Shown one piece after another: positions 63,001-64,000 of a stretch of 64,000 bases of DNA. Below the pieces are notes generated by a model. It did no database searches, was not told the DNA's origin, and worked only from the letters and a program-made list of their open reading frames with translations. The first letter of the stretch is position 1, and the number at the start of each line of letters is the position of its first letter. The DNA lies in contig JAMZEJ010000004.1 in NCBI GenBank assembly GCA_024508355.1, forward strand, positions 186,001 through 250,000, written 5' to 3'. Source of the stretch: Rhizosaccharibacter radicis (GTDB lineage: Bacteria; Pseudomonadota; Alphaproteobacteria; Acetobacterales; Acetobacteraceae). The position numbers and the translations under genes are program-made.

Positions 63001-63217
63001 CGTCCCGCCGCGCCGCCCCGTCGGCCCTCGCCGCCAGCAGCGACGTCCCGTCCAGCAGCTCGGCCGCCGCCGGCGGACCGTGATCCGACGAGGAGGCACC
63101 ATCCACCTGGCGAGCGGGCTGGTCGTTCCGGGTGCTGGACGCCGGAGCCTCCCCGGCCGCCGGAGGATCGTCGGTCGGCACCCCGGATCGGTCGGGATCG
63201 AGCGGACGGCCGTTCAC
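60041..63217 (-). CDS. Rhamnan synthesis F (RgpF)-like protein fused to a HAD-type domain
   Basis: A 1058-residue protein without membrane segments. After a disordered Pro/Asp/Ser-rich start and a helical region (SGLFDGDWYRRHHPAAA, YLAYGIAAHASPGPLF), residues about 190-440 match RgpF/rhamnan-synthesis proteins (LAVMLHAFHVDLVPEALRLL, FTLFVSTDTEEKAAF, GRNFGPMLLRF, HTKKSMHSG). A HAD domain follows: motif I VSFDLFDTLITRVS at about 461, motif II MVTSDSYLPRADFDRV, and motif IV LLHVGDNEQSDIQMTADAG. The last 370 residues are unassigned. It probably acts in surface polysaccharide synthesis. The start overlaps the fdhD stop (ATGA). Gene order with fdhD and thiO is odd. Confidence 0.8.
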   Translation of the reverse strand: MNGRPLDPDRSGVPTDDPPAAGEAPASSTRNDQPARQVDGASSSDHGPPAAAELLDGTSLLAARADGAARRDAVREKRERLLRSGLFDGDWYRRHHPAAAASDLSPLDHYLAYGIAAHASPGPLFDTPTYLRALWYVEAGLDDPLEHYLLHGQHEARAIPGVAIGRPPTGADGLGRRSEPTLLLPTLSRQPSLAVMLHAFHVDLVPEALRLLAAIPYRFTLFVSTDTEEKAAFIRDVASRAAFDALLLVHVGPNRGRNFGPMLLRFAQPILDHEILLHLHTKKSMHSGVEQAEWRDILWRTLLPCRTAVNGLIERFVRDDRLGVLMPSPGEGLRHWSFHWLSSRAAGAEWARRLGIADPGGGAIDYPAGGMFWARTRAIRRLLDHPWQVEDFPPERGQTDGTVMHAIERLVIAAARTDGFGFSEIDYEHGLMRLGWSDRLFGQYGRVTHDGLLDTILWADTVSFDLFDTLITRVSLSPDAVQEFVGEVVRARYPLARDFLFWRRRAEAAARTADPGLGDVDLDEIARAFRALEAPGWDDEAIGFAREQEALIDRRTLRPRERVVEALRFAREQGRRVMVTSDSYLPRADFDRVLEACGLSGLIDEVFLSSEQRARKDDGRAWTMLRARPDLGRLLHVGDNEQSDIQMTADAGIRHFHLLPPRTLFAQAGLLPDAPLGFADEILLGPLAATLFNEPYLQAPRLQGTLPGPVRLLDAEEAGAVLFGPLLLAFLAAIARHPATPHLRRLFFASREGFFLHRLYDVLHDRGALPGLPPASYLHVSRRSTLAALQGLGLDAGALLAGAGYRGTVTGFLEARIGFTPDPSLRHHEATIRLPRDDDTMRCVLDLLREPIEAHGREALDALRRHAAGIGLGLGLGRDEPAGFVDVGYSGTIQNALQRALGRPLIGFYMGVSEAAAQLRAGGGHAFGFFADGNVADFTGGYGLMIEAFLTAPHGQVLGYDGPDAVPRFGPHGQAQQGFAVLERMYAGVERYALELLDAYGPCLMRLPFQPHAATAMLEAFRRRRLVLDPALTAVLSVEDDFCGNGEIPVFAGIAGNA

Positions 63218-64000
63218 GCGGACGGCCCGGATGGCACGGGGACCGGCGCCTGCAACCCGTTGCTCGCGGGGCGGCGGGAGCGATCCGCGCCCGCGACCCT
63301 TTGCGGCCCGGCATGCAGCTCGAAGCCGTCGGGGCGCGCCACCGCCACCACGGTCAGACCCGCCTGCTCCGCCGTTTGCAGAGCGAGGCTGGTGGGAGCC
63401 GAGATCGCCGTCAGAAATGGAACGCCCATCCGGGCGGCCTTCTGCACCAGCTCCACGGACACCCGGCTGCTCATCACCAGCATGCCGGCCGCCGGATCGC
63501 GACCGTCACGGGCCAGCCAGCCGGCCAGCTTGTCGAGCGCATTGTGCCGGCCGACATCCTCCCGCACCGCCACCATGCCCTCTTCCGCAGTCCAGAAGCC
63601 GGCACCATGCACGCCGCGGGTGCGGGCATTGAGGGTCTGCGCGGGGCGAAGCGCGTCGACGGCCGCCTGCACCTGATCGGGACTGAACACGCGCCCGACC
63701 GGCAGGGCGCGTGGCGGCTGGAGGGCAGCGTCCAGGCTGTCCAGGCCGCATAGGCCGCATCCGGTAGGGCCGGCGATATGCCGGCGACGCGCATCGAGCG
63801 CTTCCATGCGGTCGGCGGCAATCCAGCAGCGCAGCTCGATCCCCCGCAGGGCGCCTTCCGCGTCCCGCACCGGCACCTGCTCGAGCTCTTCCAGCTCGCC
63901 GGGATGGTCGAGCAGCCCCTCGTTGAGGCTGAAGCCGAGCGCGAAGTCGGCGAGATCGGCGGGGGTGGCCATCATCACGGCATGCGAGGTCCGGTTGAAG
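63214..64000 (-). CDS. fdhD: Formate dehydrogenase accessory sulfurtransferase FdhD (5' end beyond window)
   Basis: This covers 261 residues of FdhD, which carries sulfur from IscS to the molybdenum cofactor of formate dehydrogenases. The sulfur-carrying cysteines are in AGPTGCGLCGLDSLDAAL (CGLCG). ATPADLADFALGFSLNEG, FWTAEEGMVAVREDVGRHNALDKLAG, MSSRVSVELVQKAARMGVP and ISAPTSLALQTAEQAG are family motifs. The frame continues to the window edge as FNRTSHAVMM, matching the conserved region before MATPADL, so the true start lies outside. Its 3' end overlaps the next gene by 4 bp. No formate dehydrogenase gene is in the window. Confidence 0.93.
   Translation of the reverse strand, partial: FNRTSHAVMMATPADLADFALGFSLNEGLLDHPGELEELEQVPVRDAEGALRGIELRCWIAADRMEALDARRRHIAGPTGCGLCGLDSLDAALQPPRALPVGRVFSPDQVQAAVDALRPAQTLNARTRGVHGAGFWTAEEGMVAVREDVGRHNALDKLAGWLARDGRDPAAGMLVMSSRVSVELVQKAARMGVPFLTAISAPTSLALQTAEQAGLTVVAVARPDGFELHAGPQRVAGADRSRRPASNGLQAPVPVPSGPSA

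Overview
The window is a GC-rich chromosomal stretch of a Gram-negative bacterium, most likely an alphaproteobacterium and possibly Acetobacteraceae (this placement is inference). The grounds are the gene set: aerobic cobaltochelatase subunits CobS and CobT behind a J-domain protein and BolA, a CheA with a fused receiver domain, CheZ, a DnaE2 remnant, an Ohr/OhrR pair and lipoproteins with lipoboxes. No rRNA, CRISPR array, prophage or plasmid replication gene is visible. One tRNA, tRNA-Leu(GAG), is present.

Layout. 1-0.6 kb: the 5' part of moaA and a small DUF3553 gene. 0.7-5.75 kb: a chemotaxis operon cheA-cheW-cheB-cheR. 5.75-10.3 kb (minus): galU, a phosphohexomutase, pabB and pabC, making sugar-nucleotide precursors and p-aminobenzoate. 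10.5-15.5 kb: tRNA-Leu, lipB, a LolA-like lipoprotein, a two-domain GT2 glycosyltransferase and a class B acid phosphatase. 15.5-20 kb: bolA, a J-domain protein, cobS, cobT and a small membrane protein. 20-30.3 kb: a PLP-dependent decarboxylase, an alpha/beta hydrolase, a 992-residue twin polytopic protein, two small exported proteins, a Bcr/CflA-type efflux pump, a zinc-ribbon protein and another polytopic membrane protein. 30.3-32 kb is poorly coding and contains a decayed LysR gene.

32-37.5 kb is a compact catabolic locus: a LacI-type regulator, a histidinol-dehydrogenase homologue resembling sulfopropanediol 3-dehydrogenase (HpsN), an MFS importer, an SDR oxidoreductase and a cupin. An 18-bp perfect palindrome overlaps the -10 of a good promoter ahead of the hpsN-like gene and is the obvious LacI operator. 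37.6-43.8 kb is a decay zone: a 290-bp IS5-derived mini-element with both ends and CTAG flanks, a frameshifted dnaE2 3' fragment, a truncated IS5 transposase with stop codons, and a frameshifted full-length IS5 copy. An intact NRAMP-like transporter and a secreted esterase sit among these.

44.4-48.9 kb: divergent ohr/ohrR with a candidate operator, an AEC carrier, a GT-C-like membrane protein and cheY-cheZ, which complete the chemotaxis set 43 kb from cheAWBR. 49-54.8 kb: a POT-type transporter, a CPA1 antiporter fused to a cNMP-binding-like domain, an SMP-30 lactonase-like protein and a DUF1028 protein. 54.8-64 kb (minus): fdhD, an RgpF/HAD fusion, thiO, a second CPA1 antiporter, then thiS-thiG-thiE. 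The thiamine thiazole genes are thus split by an antiporter, and thiS has a structured leader without canonical TPP riboswitch boxes. fdhD runs off the right edge and moaA off the left edge.
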